Source: Mesorhizobium shangrilense (GTDB lineage Bacteria > Pseudomonadota > Alphaproteobacteria > Rhizobiales > Rhizobiaceae). From it: DNA of 64,000 nt. Each line of letters opens with the position of its first letter. The first letter of the stretch is position 1. The translations under genes were made by a program, and so were the position numbers. Positions 24,218 to 37,262 of the stretch are shown piece after piece. Below the pieces are notes generated by a model. It was not told where the DNA came from, did not search any database, and was given only the letters and a program-made list of their open reading frames with translations. The stretch lies in NCBI RefSeq assembly GCF_040537815.1, contig NZ_JBEWSZ010000006.1:105125-169124 (forward strand). The letters are read 5' to 3'.

Positions 24218-25627
24218 TCAAAGCCGATAAGCCTTCTTCGCCAGCGAATAGGCCAATTCCCCGGCCAGCTCATGCGCCTCGTCCTGGCCAAGCCGATGTT
24301 CGGCGACGAGCCGCGCCAGGAACGCGCAGTCGACGCGGCGCGCCACATCATGGCGGGCCGGGATCGATGGGAAGGCCCGCGTGTCGTCGTTGAAGCCAAC
24401 GGTGTTGTAGAAGCCGGCCGTCTCCGTCGTCATCTCGCGGAACCGGCGCATGCCTTCCGGGCTGTCATGGAACCACCAGGCCGGCCCGAGCTTCAGCGCC
24501 GGATAGACGCCGGCCAGCGGCGCCAGTTCGCGCGCATAGCTGCTCTCATCCAGCGTGAAGAGCACGATCGTCAGATCACGCTCGAGCCCGACGCAATCGA
24601 GCAGCGGCCTCAGCGCCGTCACATAGTCGGTTCGGGTCGGGATATCGAAACCCTTGTCGCGGCCGAATGTCTCGAACACAGCACGCGAATGATTGCGCAG
24701 CGCGCCGGGATGGATCTGCAGCACCAGCCCGTCGTCCAGGCTCATCTTGGCCATCTCGGTCAGCATCTGGGCGCGAAACAGCCGCCGTTCGCGTTCGTCG
24801 TCGGAGCCAAGGCGAATCCGGTTGAACAGCTCCTCGGACGCAGCGGCGGAAAGATTGGCGGTTTCGGCCGTCGGATGGCCATGGTCGGAGGAGGTCGCGC
24901 CAAAGCTCTTGAAGAAGGCACGGCGCTGGCGATGCGCGTCGAGGTAGCCACTCCAACTGCCGGTGTCGCAACCTGTGATCTCGCCCAGCCGGTCGAGATT
25001 GGCGAGAAAACCTTCGAAATCCGGATCGACGACCGCATCGGGCCTGTAGGCGGTGATGACCCGGCCCTGCCAACCGCTATCGCGGATCATCTTGTGCCAT
25101 TGCAGATCATCGAGCGCGCCTTCCGTCGTCGCGATCACCTCGATGTTGAAACGCTCCAACAGCGCGCGCGGGCGATAATTGTCCCACTGCAGCAAGGTTG
25201 AGATCGTGTCGTAGTGCCGGTCGGCGGTGGAGGCGTTCAGCGGCTCTTCGATGCCGAAAAGATGAGACAGCACATGGTCGAACCACAGCCGGGTCGGCGT
25301 ACCACGAAACAGATAATAGTGTTCGGCGAAGCGTTTCCAGATCGCCCTGCCGTCGGTCTCCACGGGCGACCCACCGAGGGTTGGAACGCCGAGGTCCTCG
25401 AGGCGAACGCCCTGGCTGAGCAGCATGCGAAAAATATAGTGATCGGGAACGATGAGCAGCCGCGCCGGATCGGGAAACGGCTCGTTGAGCGCATACCAGC
25501 GCGGATCGGTATGGCCGTGCGGACTGACGATCGGCAGGCTTTTTATGCCCGCATAGAGATCGCGGGCAATGGAGCGCGACTGCGCTTCGGGTGGAAAAAG
25601 CAGGTCCGGATCGGTCAGCGCGATCAT
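24218..25627 (-). CDS. uxaC: Glucuronate/galacturonate isomerase UxaC
   Basis: Cytoplasmic isomerase of 469 residues in the amidohydrolase superfamily. It converts D-glucuronate to D-fructuronate and D-galacturonate to D-tagaturonate, the first step of hexuronate catabolism. Family features are the metal motif SPHGHTDPRW near the N-terminus, LIVPDHYIFRMLLSQGV, FDHVLSHLFGIEEPL, HPGALRNHSRAVFETFGRDKGFDIP and the terminal DDTRAFPSIPARHDVARRVDCAFLA. ATG 25627 is chosen because AAGGAGC lies upstream and the length then equals the family norm; an upstream start at 25705 would add 26 unrelated residues. It is divergent from the reductase gene at 25764. Confidence 0.95.
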   Translation of the reverse strand: MIALTDPDLLFPPEAQSRSIARDLYAGIKSLPIVSPHGHTDPRWYALNEPFPDPARLLIVPDHYIFRMLLSQGVRLEDLGVPTLGGSPVETDGRAIWKRFAEHYYLFRGTPTRLWFDHVLSHLFGIEEPLNASTADRHYDTISTLLQWDNYRPRALLERFNIEVIATTEGALDDLQWHKMIRDSGWQGRVITAYRPDAVVDPDFEGFLANLDRLGEITGCDTGSWSGYLDAHRQRRAFFKSFGATSSDHGHPTAETANLSAAASEELFNRIRLGSDDERERRLFRAQMLTEMAKMSLDDGLVLQIHPGALRNHSRAVFETFGRDKGFDIPTRTDYVTALRPLLDCVGLERDLTIVLFTLDESSYARELAPLAGVYPALKLGPAWWFHDSPEGMRRFREMTTETAGFYNTVGFNDDTRAFPSIPARHDVARRVDCAFLARLVAEHRLGQDEAHELAGELAYSLAKKAYRL

Positions 25628-25668
25628 GGGAAAAAAGCTCCTTCCAAGCTGGATATCGGTACGGTCGG

Positions 25669-25711
25669 GCAAGGATGATGTCAACGTATACGCCGAAACG
25701 GGCATCCTTGC
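25669..25711. promoter_or_regulatory. Inverted repeat in the uxaC / reductase divergent promoter
   Basis: Nine-bp arms GCAAGGATG (25669-25677) and CATCCTTGC (25703-25711) flank a spacer that includes GTATAC at 25686-25691. The 136-bp gap must hold both promoters. GTATAC is also the core of known hexuronate repressor sites in enterobacteria, but a regulator cannot be assigned here. Confidence 0.4.
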
Positions 25712-25763
25712 GGCAACCGGGAACAGGTGTTACGCAACCCGCGATCCGTACGGGGACGACGCC

Positions 25764-27248
25764 ATGACCAGCAGCCATCTGTCGAACAACACGCTGCGAT
25801 CGCTGTCCAAGGGCGTCAAGACCCCTGGATACGATCGAGACAAGGTTGCGCCAGGCATCGTCCATCTCGGCGTCGGCGCCTTCCATCGCGCGCACCAGGC
25901 TGTCTATGTCGACGACTGCCTTGGAGCTGGCGAGACAGGTTGGGGCATTGTCGGCGTCTCGCTGCGCAGCGCCGACACACGCGATGCGCTGTCGCCGCAG
26001 GATGGGCTCTATACGCTGGCGGTCCGAAGCAGCGACAGTGAACAGCTGCGCATCATCGGCTCGATCGGCTCGATGCTGGTGGCGCCGGAGGACCCCGCTA
26101 CCGTGCTTGCCGCCCTTGCCGATCCGCGCACGCGCATCGTCACGCTCACGATCACCGAAAAGGCCTATCTGAGGGCTCCAGGAGGCGGTCTCGACACCGC
26201 CCATCCTGACATTGTGGGCGATCTGGCGCGGCCGGAACTGCCCAAGACCGCGCATGGCTTTCTGGCGGAAGCGCTCCACCGCCGCCGTGCCGCCGGCATC
26301 GCCCCCTTCACCGTGCTCTGCTGCGACAATCTCCCGGCCAATGGTGCGACGCTGCACCGTCTGATGATCGAGTTCGCCGCGTTGCGCGATGCCGATCTTG
26401 CCCGTCACATCGCCGATGAGGTGGCTTTTCCGTCGAGCATGGTCGATCGCATCGTACCCGCGACCACCGATGCCGACCGGGCAAGGATCGCCATCGAACT
26501 CGGCGTTGCCGACTCCTGGCCGGTCATGACCGAACCATTCCGCCAATGGGTGATCGAAGACCGCTTTCCAGCCGGGCGGCCGGCATGGGAAAAATTCGGA
26601 GTCACCATGGTCGAGGATGTGCGGCCATACGAGGAGATGAAGCTGCGCCTGCTCAACGGAGCGCATTCGGCCATTGCCTATCTTGGCCTGCTCAGCGGCC
26701 ATGAGACCGTGGACAGGGCTTTCGCCGAACCGGCGATCCGGCAGTTCGTCGACGCATTGTGGGCGGAAGCCATTTCGACCCTGCCCGAGGATGCCGGGCT
26801 CGACACGAGCACCTACACCGCGGAACTGGCTGAGCGTTTTTCCAACCCCGCGCTCGCCCACCGCACGGCGCAGATCGCCAATGACGGCAGCCAGAAACTG
26901 CCGCAGCGGATCATCGCCTCCGCCATCGATTGCCTCGAGGCCGGTGACGAGATGGTCCATCTGACGCTGGTGGTGGCCGCCTGGATCGCCGCCTGCGCGG
27001 CGCGCGCGGACACCTTGCCCGAAAGCCACTTCACCGATCCGCTCGACACGGCGCTGACACCGCTTTTGCGCCAGCATTTGCCCGCGAACGAAACCGTGGC
27101 GGCGGTGTTCGACCTCGCTGGCTTCGCCGGGGATCATGCCGAGCGCCAGACGCTGATCGAACTCGTCGCGGTTCATCTTGTCCATTTGCGGCGGGGCGGC
27201 CCCACTCTTGCCTTCGCCGCGCTTGGCATAGGAAGCGAAGAGGCTTGA
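25764..27248 (+). CDS. Mannitol dehydrogenase-family oxidoreductase, probable fructuronate reductase (UxuB type)
   Basis: NAD-dependent polyol dehydrogenase of 494 residues. The N-terminal Rossmann part begins APGIVHLGVGAFHRAHQAVYVDD, continues with FTVLCCDNLPANG and SMVDRIVPATT, and the C-terminal helical domain carries EEMKLRLLNGAHSAIAYLG with the catalytic Lys region. This family includes fructuronate reductase, mannitol 2-dehydrogenase and tagaturonate reductase-like enzymes. Its position divergent from uxaC favours fructuronate reductase (D-fructuronate to D-mannonate), an inference from context. ATG 25764 gives the family length; no uxuA dehydratase is in the window. Confidence 0.9.
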   Translation: MTSSHLSNNTLRSLSKGVKTPGYDRDKVAPGIVHLGVGAFHRAHQAVYVDDCLGAGETGWGIVGVSLRSADTRDALSPQDGLYTLAVRSSDSEQLRIIGSIGSMLVAPEDPATVLAALADPRTRIVTLTITEKAYLRAPGGGLDTAHPDIVGDLARPELPKTAHGFLAEALHRRRAAGIAPFTVLCCDNLPANGATLHRLMIEFAALRDADLARHIADEVAFPSSMVDRIVPATTDADRARIAIELGVADSWPVMTEPFRQWVIEDRFPAGRPAWEKFGVTMVEDVRPYEEMKLRLLNGAHSAIAYLGLLSGHETVDRAFAEPAIRQFVDALWAEAISTLPEDAGLDTSTYTAELAERFSNPALAHRTAQIANDGSQKLPQRIIASAIDCLEAGDEMVHLTLVVAAWIAACAARADTLPESHFTDPLDTALTPLLRQHLPANETVAAVFDLAGFAGDHAERQTLIELVAVHLVHLRRGGPTLAFAALGIGSEEA

Positions 27249-27296
27249 GATAGATTCGCTGACATCGCCGCATCCCCTGCAGGTCGGCAAGCAGCT

Positions 27297-28256
27297 TTAT
27301 CTGACGATCTGGCGATAGGTGTAGTCGATGCCGCGCGAGTTCCAGAACAGGCGCTCCGCCTTGCCGACCAGATTCTCAAAGGGAACGAAGCCGACGTCAA
27401 AGCGGCTGTCGGCGGAGTTGTCGCGGTTGTCGCCAAGCATGAAATAGCAACCTTCGGGGACCACCAGGGCAGGTGTGTTGTCGCCTGTCGAACCATCCAT
27501 CAGGTCGACGACGAAATGCGACACGCCGTTGGGCAGCGTTTCGCGCTGCAGCCTGGCGGTCTTCTCCGAAAACGCATCCGAGGCAAAAGAGCCGACATCC
27601 TGGAGGCCCACCGCCGCGCCATTAATGTGGAGGATGCCATTAACCATCTGGATCGTATCGCCTGGCATGCCGACGATCCTCTGGATGTAGTCGATGTCCG
27701 GGTCAGGCGGAAACCGGAACACAACGACATCGCCTCGCTGGGGCTGCGCCGCCAACACGCGTCCCGTGATCGGCAGCAACGAGAACGGCACGCTGTAACG
27801 GCTGTAGCCATAGGCGAACTTGGATACGAACAGATAGTCGCCGCGTTCCAGTGTCGGCAGCATGCTGGTGGACGGAATCGAGAACGGCTGGAACAGGAAA
27901 GACCTGATCACGAAAGCCACCAGGTAGCTGGCGAGGAAGACCAGCCCGAGGACCGACAATCCGCGCGCATACCATTTGACCGGCCGGAACCTGCCGGTGA
28001 AAGGCACAACGATCGCCACCGAAAGAACAGAAACGGCCAAGCTCGTGACATTGGCCGGCCCAAGCCCGCTGGATCCGAGAGCGCCGAACGCCGGGAAACC
28101 GATATAGCAGGCCAGCAGGCCGACAAGGACGATCGCGATCAGACTTGCAACCGCAAGCTTTCCACTGCCGATCCAAAGGAACCCGCCAAACGGCCCGCCA
28201 AGGAACGACACCAGGGCCGTGGACCACCTCGATCGTGATGCTGGTTCTTCTGCCAT
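27297..28256 (-). CDS. Signal peptidase I homologue (S26A) with Gln at the catalytic Lys position
   Basis: Membrane protein of 319 residues. Residues about 15-115 hold three to four hydrophobic segments, more than E. coli LepB. The S26 catalytic domain follows: PFSIPSTSMLPTLERGD (nucleophile Ser131), RGDVVVFRFPPDPDIDY, IQRIVGMPGD (box D) and MLGDNRDNSADSR (box E). E. coli LepB has its general-base Lys145 in YIKRAVGLPGD; the aligned residue here is Gln192 (codon CAG at 27683-27681). The enzyme may therefore be inactive or use another base. ATG 28256 is chosen because the atp terminator lies just upstream. It is probably not the main leader peptidase of the cell. Confidence 0.87.
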   Translation of the reverse strand: MAEEPASRSRWSTALVSFLGGPFGGFLWIGSGKLAVASLIAIVLVGLLACYIGFPAFGALGSSGLGPANVTSLAVSVLSVAIVVPFTGRFRPVKWYARGLSVLGLVFLASYLVAFVIRSFLFQPFSIPSTSMLPTLERGDYLFVSKFAYGYSRYSVPFSLLPITGRVLAAQPQRGDVVVFRFPPDPDIDYIQRIVGMPGDTIQMVNGILHINGAAVGLQDVGSFASDAFSEKTARLQRETLPNGVSHFVVDLMDGSTGDNTPALVVPEGCYFMLGDNRDNSADSRFDVGFVPFENLVGKAERLFWNSRGIDYTYRQIVR

Positions 28257-28303
28257 CGGCTCCGATTGGGATCGCGAACGTGGCGGGACTTTCCAACAAA
28301 CAA

Positions 28304-28327
28304 AAAAGCGAGGCAAGCCTCGCTTTT
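28304..28327 (-). terminator. Rho-independent terminator of the atp operon
   Basis: Perfect 11-bp stem AAAAGCGAGGC / GCCTCGCTTTT with a 2-nt loop; on the minus strand it ends in TTTTTTG. It lies 41 bp past the atpC stop codon and separates the ATP synthase operon from the signal peptidase homologue. Confidence 0.85.
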
Positions 28328-28367
28328 CAAGTGCCCGATGGTCTGGGCGCGGTGATGTGGGTCGAAA

Positions 28368-28775
28368 TCAGGCCGGCAGGATGGCGCCTTCGAGCGTCGT
28401 AAGCTGGCTAAGGAACTGTTCCGCCTTGCTGCGGGTCTGGTCATCCTTGGCGTCGGCGGCGTCTTCCTTCGCCTCCTGGATACGGCGGGCGAGATCGGCG
28501 CGGTCGACATCCTTCACGGCGACGGCGGATTCAGCCAGCAGCGTGCAGCCCGAAGGAACGATGTCGGCGAAGCCGCCGAACACCACATAGCGCTCTTCCT
28601 GCCCCGACACGGACTTCACCGTGACGACGCCCGGCTTGATCGTGGTCATGACCGGCGCGTGGTGCGCCATCACGGTCATCTCGCCTTCGGCGCCCGGAAT
28701 GACGACGGATTCGACCTGCTCGGAAACCAGCAGGCGCTCCGGCGAAACCAGTTCGAATTTGAAAGCTTCAGCCAT
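28368..28775 (-). CDS. atpC: F1F0 ATP synthase subunit epsilon AtpC
   Basis: Subunit of the F1 central stalk, 135 residues. The N-terminal beta-sandwich is plain (FKFELVSPERLLVSEQVESVVIPGAEGEMTVMAHHAPVMTTIKPGVV), and the C-terminal part is the two-helix inhibitory arm (KDVDRADLARRIQEAKEDAADAKDDQ). It is the last gene of atpHAGDC. Unlike the other genes of the operon it is separated from atpD by 112 bp that contain an inverted repeat. Confidence 0.96.
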   Translation of the reverse strand: MAEAFKFELVSPERLLVSEQVESVVIPGAEGEMTVMAHHAPVMTTIKPGVVTVKSVSGQEERYVVFGGFADIVPSGCTLLAESAVAVKDVDRADLARRIQEAKEDAADAKDDQTRSKAEQFLSQLTTLEGAILPA

Positions 28776-28787
28776 GTCAATTTAGTG

Positions 28788-28885
28788 AGTAGGGAATAGG
28801 AACTAGGCAGTAGCACGTGGCCCTGACCGGCCCACATTACGCAGCTGCTATTCCCTACCCACTACTGACTACTCCCTATTCCCTG
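28788..28885. repeat. Inverted and direct short repeats between atpD and atpC
   Basis: GTAGGGAATAG at 28789-28799 pairs exactly with CTATTCCCTAC at 28848-28858, and a further CTATTCCCT copy ends near 28884. The arms enclose a CAC-GTG-rich loop. It looks like a small mobile or palindromic repeat inside a housekeeping operon and could form a long mRNA hairpin upstream of atpC. Confidence 0.72.
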
Positions 28886-28887
28886 AA

Positions 28888-31400
<2,513 letters not shown>

Positions 31401-31446
31401 GCTTCAAACCTGATCCCGTCTTGTCTCATCCGGACTGGCGCTTCGC

Positions 31447-32975
<1,529 letters not shown>

Positions 32976-32976
<1 letters not shown>

Positions 32977-33536
32977 CAGCCGACCTCTTTCAGTGCAAGC
33001 TTGAGCGAATTGAGTTTGGTTTTGAGTGACGTGTCGATCTGGCGCGAGCCCATCTTCACCACCAGCCCGCCGAGCAGCGACGGATCGACGGTGACGGTGA
33101 TCGCCACGTCCTTGCCGGCAACGCTTTTCAGCGCGGCCTTCAGTTCTGTTTGCTGGGCCGCCGTCAGCTCATGTGCCGACGTGACATCAGCGGTGGTCTC
33201 GCCACGGGCTTCGGCGGCGATCTGGCGGAACGCCTTGATCATGCCGGGCACGGCGAACAACCGCCGGTTCTGGGCGACGACGCGCAGGAAATTACCGGCG
33301 AGGCCGGTGATGCCAGCCTTGTCGGCAATGGCCGCGATGGCCTTGGCCTGGTCCTCGCTGGAGAACACCGGGCTGTTGATCAGGCGGGTAAGGTCCGCGC
33401 TGCCTTCCAGCATCGCTTCGAAACTGTTGAGGTCAGCCTCGACCTTGGCGATCGAATTTGCCTGCCGGGCGAGTTCGAACAGCGAACCCGCATAGCGTTC
33501 TGCAACACCTGAGATTGGCGATGACGTTTGAGCCAC
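32976..33536 (-). CDS. atpH: F1F0 ATP synthase subunit delta AtpH
   Basis: Peripheral-stalk subunit of 186 residues linking F1 to the F0 b subunits. It has the OSCP/delta pattern: [14 protein letters not shown] near the N-terminus, [32 protein letters not shown] and the C-terminal [33 protein letters not shown]. The start is GTG at 33536. It is the first gene of the operon; F0 genes are not here, as is usual in alphaproteobacteria, where atpIBEF lie elsewhere. Confidence 0.95.
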
Positions 33537-33781
33537 GGACCGTCTTTTCTCTTGTCTGACAGGCCGCAGATTATTGGCGCGAGCAAAAACTCTGGCTAAA
33601 TCTTTGACCTTACTGCATTTTTTCGAGCACGGAGGCGCGGCTTCCGCTATCCCCGGCCGAAAGTCGATTGCCGTCTAGCACAGGCATTTTAAGACCGCAA
33701 TGCGTCGTCCCGCATGGTTTTAGGCACTATTGTCGCATCCGGCGACCCAGTTCAACCGGAAGCCCCTGATTAGTCGATGAT
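33537..33781. other. Promoter region of the atp operon
   Basis: A 245-bp gap with no ORF. It must contain the leftward atpHAGDC promoter. A stretch around 33580-33630 is AT-rich (TGCATTTTTTCG on the plus strand). No clear -35/-10 pair or regulator site could be assigned. Confidence 0.4.
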
Positions 33782-34177
33782 TCAGGGCAGAAAGCCGAAG
33801 GCGAAGGCCAGCGGCGGCACGGCCAGCGCAAGTTCGATCACCACCGAAACCCAGTTGTAGGGCGTGTTGGCTCCATCCGACATCATTCCTAGCAGGCGGC
33901 CAAAGGCCGAGAACAGCCAGCAGAAGCCCAGCGTCATGTAGATAAGCGGCTGGGCCAGCAATATCGCGCAGATGCCGACGCCGAGATAAAAACCTGCCAT
34001 GGCCGCACGACCCTCGGCAATCGCCTCCGGCTTCGCCGGGATGGGTTGCAGCCGCATGATCTTGAACCCAAGGCGCGGCGCCAGGAACATCAGCAGGCCG
34101 AAGACAAGCGTGACGGCGGCACTTGACCATGCCGCCCACTCGCCCTGGCTCATCGGCCACGGAAAGGTAAAATCCAT
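33782..34177 (-). CDS. Small integral membrane protein of unknown function
   Basis: Protein of 131 residues with four predicted membrane segments: WSSAAVTLVFGLLMFLAP, AAMAGFYLGVGICAILLA, LIYMTLGFCWLFSAFGRL and VSVVIELALAVPPLAFAFGF. The loop RLQPIPAKPEAIAEGRAA lies between the first two. It looks like a DUF4345-type or similar small membrane protein, but I do not recognise it firmly. The ATG is preceded by GAGGGG. It sits between atpH and priA on the same strand, with no clear functional link. Confidence 0.75.
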   Translation of the reverse strand: MDFTFPWPMSQGEWAAWSSAAVTLVFGLLMFLAPRLGFKIMRLQPIPAKPEAIAEGRAAMAGFYLGVGICAILLAQPLIYMTLGFCWLFSAFGRLLGMMSDGANTPYNWVSVVIELALAVPPLAFAFGFLP

Positions 34178-34260
34178 CTTGTCCCCTCGAAAAGCGTCTG
34201 CTTCGAAATTTCCCGCATTCTAACGAAGGAACGGACGCGCGCCAGACCGAGCGGCAAATC

Positions 34261-36444
34261 TCAAAGAAAACTCTGCGGATCGATGTCTACCTGCACCCTG
34301 ACCGAGCCGCGCGCCTTCGGACCGTTGGCCAGCATCGTCCGTATGAAGCCTTGCATGTCGGCGCGACGCTCGCCCTGGATCAGCAGGCGAAAGCGATGGC
34401 GTCCGCCGAGCAATGCCAACGGCGCCTCCGCCGGGCCCAGCACGAACAGGTCGGAGGCCTCGGGCGCCGTGCGCCGCAGCGCGCGCGCATGGCCTTCAGC
34501 CTCGGCGCGGCTCGCGGCACTCACGATCACGCCGGCCAGCCGGCCGAACGGCGGCAGCACCGCCCGTTCGCGCTCGGCGATCTCGCGCTCGTAGAAAGCT
34601 TCGGCGTCGCCGGAGATGATCGCCCGCATCACCGGGTGGTCCGGCTGGAAGGTCTGCAGCAAGCCGAGGCTCTTCTTGCCCGTACGGCCGGCGCGGCCTG
34701 TCACCTGGCTGAGCAGCTGGAAAGTCCGCTCGGCGGCGCGCGGGTCGCCATTGGCAAGGCCGAGGTCGGCATCGACGACGCCGACCAGCGTCATGTTGGG
34801 GAAGTTGTGGCCCTTGGCGACAAGTTGCGTGCCGATGACGATGTCCGCCTCGCCATTGGCGATGGCTTCGAGCTCCAACCTGAGGCGCCGCACGCCGCCC
34901 ATGATATCGGACGACAAGACGATCGTGCGCGCATCCGGGAAATGCGTGACGACCTCTTCGGCGATCCGCTCGACGCCCGGTCCGCAGGCCACCAGATGAT
35001 CGAGCGTACCGCATTCCGGACAGGCTTCGGGGCGGCGCTCATTGTGGCCGCAATGGTGACAGACGAGCTGGCCGCGAAAGCGGTGCTCGACCAGCCACGC
35101 CGAGCAGACCGGGCAGCCGAAGCGATGGCCGCAGACCCGGCACAGCGTCAACGGCGCATAGCCGCGACGGTTGAGGAACAGCAGCGACTGTTCCTTCTTG
35201 TCCAGGGTCCGGCTGACATGGTCGAGCAGCACCGGCGACAGGAATCCGCCGCGGGCCGGTGGCGCGCGGCGCATGTCGATCGCCTTCAGGTGAGGCAGGG
35301 CCGCTTCGGCGAAACGGGCGGAGAGAACAGCCCTGTTGTATCGGCCCTGGCTGGCATTGACCCGGCTTTCGACGGATGGCGTCGCCGATGCCAGCACCAC
35401 CGGGAAGCCGCCGATGTGGCCGCGCACCACCGCCATGTCGCGCGCATTGTAGAAGACACGGTCCTCCTGCTTGTAGGCGGGGTCGTGCTCCTCATCCACT
35501 ACAATCAGGCCAAGCTCCTTGAACGGCAGGAACAGGGCCGAGCGGGCGCCGGCAACAACGCGCACGGTGCCTTCCGCCACCTGCCGCCAGACCCGTTCGC
35601 GCATCCTCGGCGGCAGGTCTGAATGCCATTCGCCTGGCTTGGCGCCGAAGCGCTGCTGGAAGCGTTCAAGAAAGGCATGGGTCAGCGCGATTTCCGGCAG
35701 CAGGATGAGCACTTGGCTACCCCGGTCGAGCGCGGCGGCCACCGCCTCGAAATAGACTTCCGTCTTGCCCGATCCCGTCACGCCGTCGAGCAGCGCGACA
35801 TTGAAGATTTCGGCCGCGACATTGGCGCGCAACATCTCGGCCGCAGCGCTCTGGTCGGGCATCAGTTCCGGCACGGCGTAGCTCGGATCGGGTGCCGCCA
35901 CCACCGGGCGTGGCGGGATCATCACCGTCTCGAAGACACCTTGCGCACGCAGTCCATCGATCACGGTCGACGACACGCCAGCCGCATGTGCCAGGCCCGA
36001 TCGCGTCCACGCAAGCCCGCCTTCAGCCGTCTCCAGCACACGCTGCCTTGCGGCGGTCATCCGGTCGGGATCGGCGAGCGTGCGCTGCAGCCCTTCGATC
36101 CAGGGCTCGGGATCGAAGGCCTCCGGTGCCCGCAGCAGCATGCGCGCCACCATGCCGGGCGGCGACAGCGTGTATTGCGCGACCCAGTCGACGAAACGGC
36201 GCATGGCACGGTCGATCGGCGGACAGTCGAAGACCTGCTCGATCGGCCGCAATTTCCTGGCGTCGACCTTCTCAACCGCACCGTCCCAGACGATGCCGGC
36301 GACCTGGCGCGGACCAAGCGGCACACGCACGATCGAGCCCGGCACGACGCGCATGCCTTCAGGCACCGCGTAGGTATAGGGGCGTTCGGCCGGCATGGGG
36401 ACGAGCACGGGAGCGGCCGTGGCAAAGGGCGAATCTTCGATCAT
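34261..36444 (-). CDS. priA: Primosomal replication protein N' (helicase PriA)
   Basis: Superfamily 2 helicase of 727 residues that restarts stalled replication forks. The N-terminal DNA-binding part (VLVPMPAERPYTYAVPEGM, VRVPLGPRQVAGIVW) is followed by the helicase core with Walker A GVTGSGKTEVYFE and DEEHD in place of DEAH. Zinc-binding cysteines are in CRVCGHRFGCPVCSAW and CHHCGH...CPECG. Helicase motifs V-VI are in GTQLVAKGHNFPNMTLVGVVDAD and QVTGRAGR. Length and domain order are normal. Confidence 0.97.
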   Translation of the reverse strand: MIEDSPFATAAPVLVPMPAERPYTYAVPEGMRVVPGSIVRVPLGPRQVAGIVWDGAVEKVDARKLRPIEQVFDCPPIDRAMRRFVDWVAQYTLSPPGMVARMLLRAPEAFDPEPWIEGLQRTLADPDRMTAARQRVLETAEGGLAWTRSGLAHAAGVSSTVIDGLRAQGVFETVMIPPRPVVAAPDPSYAVPELMPDQSAAAEMLRANVAAEIFNVALLDGVTGSGKTEVYFEAVAAALDRGSQVLILLPEIALTHAFLERFQQRFGAKPGEWHSDLPPRMRERVWRQVAEGTVRVVAGARSALFLPFKELGLIVVDEEHDPAYKQEDRVFYNARDMAVVRGHIGGFPVVLASATPSVESRVNASQGRYNRAVLSARFAEAALPHLKAIDMRRAPPARGGFLSPVLLDHVSRTLDKKEQSLLFLNRRGYAPLTLCRVCGHRFGCPVCSAWLVEHRFRGQLVCHHCGHNERRPEACPECGTLDHLVACGPGVERIAEEVVTHFPDARTIVLSSDIMGGVRRLRLELEAIANGEADIVIGTQLVAKGHNFPNMTLVGVVDADLGLANGDPRAAERTFQLLSQVTGRAGRTGKKSLGLLQTFQPDHPVMRAIISGDAEAFYEREIAERERAVLPPFGRLAGVIVSAASRAEAEGHARALRRTAPEASDLFVLGPAEAPLALLGGRHRFRLLIQGERRADMQGFIRTMLANGPKARGSVRVQVDIDPQSFL

Positions 36445-36534
36445 GATGCGTGACCTTGCCCCGACTTTGCTCTAGATCAAAGGGCAACGCTGAACGTGCC
36501 ATTCTGGCACGAGGAAATCGTCAGGAGACCCGCC

Positions 36535-37191
36535 ATGAAATTTTTTGTCGACACCGCCGATGTCAAGGACATCCGTGAACTGAACGACCTGGGACTGCTC
36601 GATGGCGTCACCACCAATCCGTCGCTGATCCTGAAATCCGGCGGCAAGATCGCCGAGGTCACCAAGCAGATCTGCGACATCGTCAAGGGCCCGGTTTCGG
36701 CCGAAGTGACCGCCACCGAATATTCGGAGATGATGCAGCAGGCCAAGGTGCTGGCCAAGATCGCCGACAATGTCTGCATCAAGGTGCCGTTGACGCTCGA
36801 CGGGCTGAAGGCCTGCAAGACGATCCGCACCGAGATGAACCGCATGGTCAACGTCACGCTCTGCTTCTCGGCCAACCAGGCGCTGCTGGCGGCCAAGGCC
36901 GGCGCGTCCTTCATCTCGCCCTTCGTCGGCCGCATCGACGATACCGGCATCGACGGCATGGAGCTGATCCAGGAAATCCGGCAGATCTACGACAATTACG
37001 ATTTCCAGACCGAGATCCTCGTCGCTTCGGTGCGCACCGTGAACCATGTCAAGCAGGCGGCGCTGATCGGCGCCGATGTCGCGACCGTGCCGGCGGCAAC
37101 GCTGAAGGCGCTGGTCAAGCACCCGCTGACGGACAAGGGGCTGGAGCAGTTCCTTGCCGACTGGGCAAAGACCGGCCAGACGATCGCCTGA
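36535..37191 (+). CDS. Transaldolase-like fructose-6-phosphate aldolase (FSA/TalC type)
   Basis: Cytoplasmic class I aldolase of 218 residues of the short transaldolase subfamily. It has [26 protein letters not shown], the Schiff-base Lys in NVCIKVPLT, and [13 protein letters not shown]. Such enzymes transfer or cleave dihydroxyacetone units; in bacteria lacking a full-length transaldolase they serve the pentose phosphate pathway. ATG 36535 is chosen because CAGGAGACC lies upstream and it matches the family N-terminus. It is followed by a strong terminator and is transcribed away from priA. Confidence 0.94.
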   Translation: MKFFVDTADVKDIRELNDLGLLDGVTTNPSLILKSGGKIAEVTKQICDIVKGPVSAEVTATEYSEMMQQAKVLAKIADNVCIKVPLTLDGLKACKTIRTEMNRMVNVTLCFSANQALLAAKAGASFISPFVGRIDDTGIDGMELIQEIRQIYDNYDFQTEILVASVRTVNHVKQAALIGADVATVPAATLKALVKHPLTDKGLEQFLADWAKTGQTIA

Positions 37192-37212
37192 GATAGGGGA
37201 AGACCCGCAAGG

Positions 37213-37238
37213 AAAAGGCCGAGCAATCGGCCTTTTTT
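37213..37238 (+). terminator. Rho-independent terminator of the transaldolase gene
   Basis: Ten-bp stem AAAAGGCCGA / TCGGCCTTTT closed by the stable GCAA tetraloop, followed by TTTTTT in total. It lies 21 bp past the stop codon. Confidence 0.9.
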
Positions 37239-37262
37239 CGTCTCAGCAACCAGCGTGTCGCT

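Noticed and set aside
25107..27290. Minus-strand ORF (727 codons) opposite the reductase gene
   Set aside because: Spans uxaC in another frame and the antisense of the dehydrogenase; composition is low-complexity Arg/Gly/Asp and no family fits.
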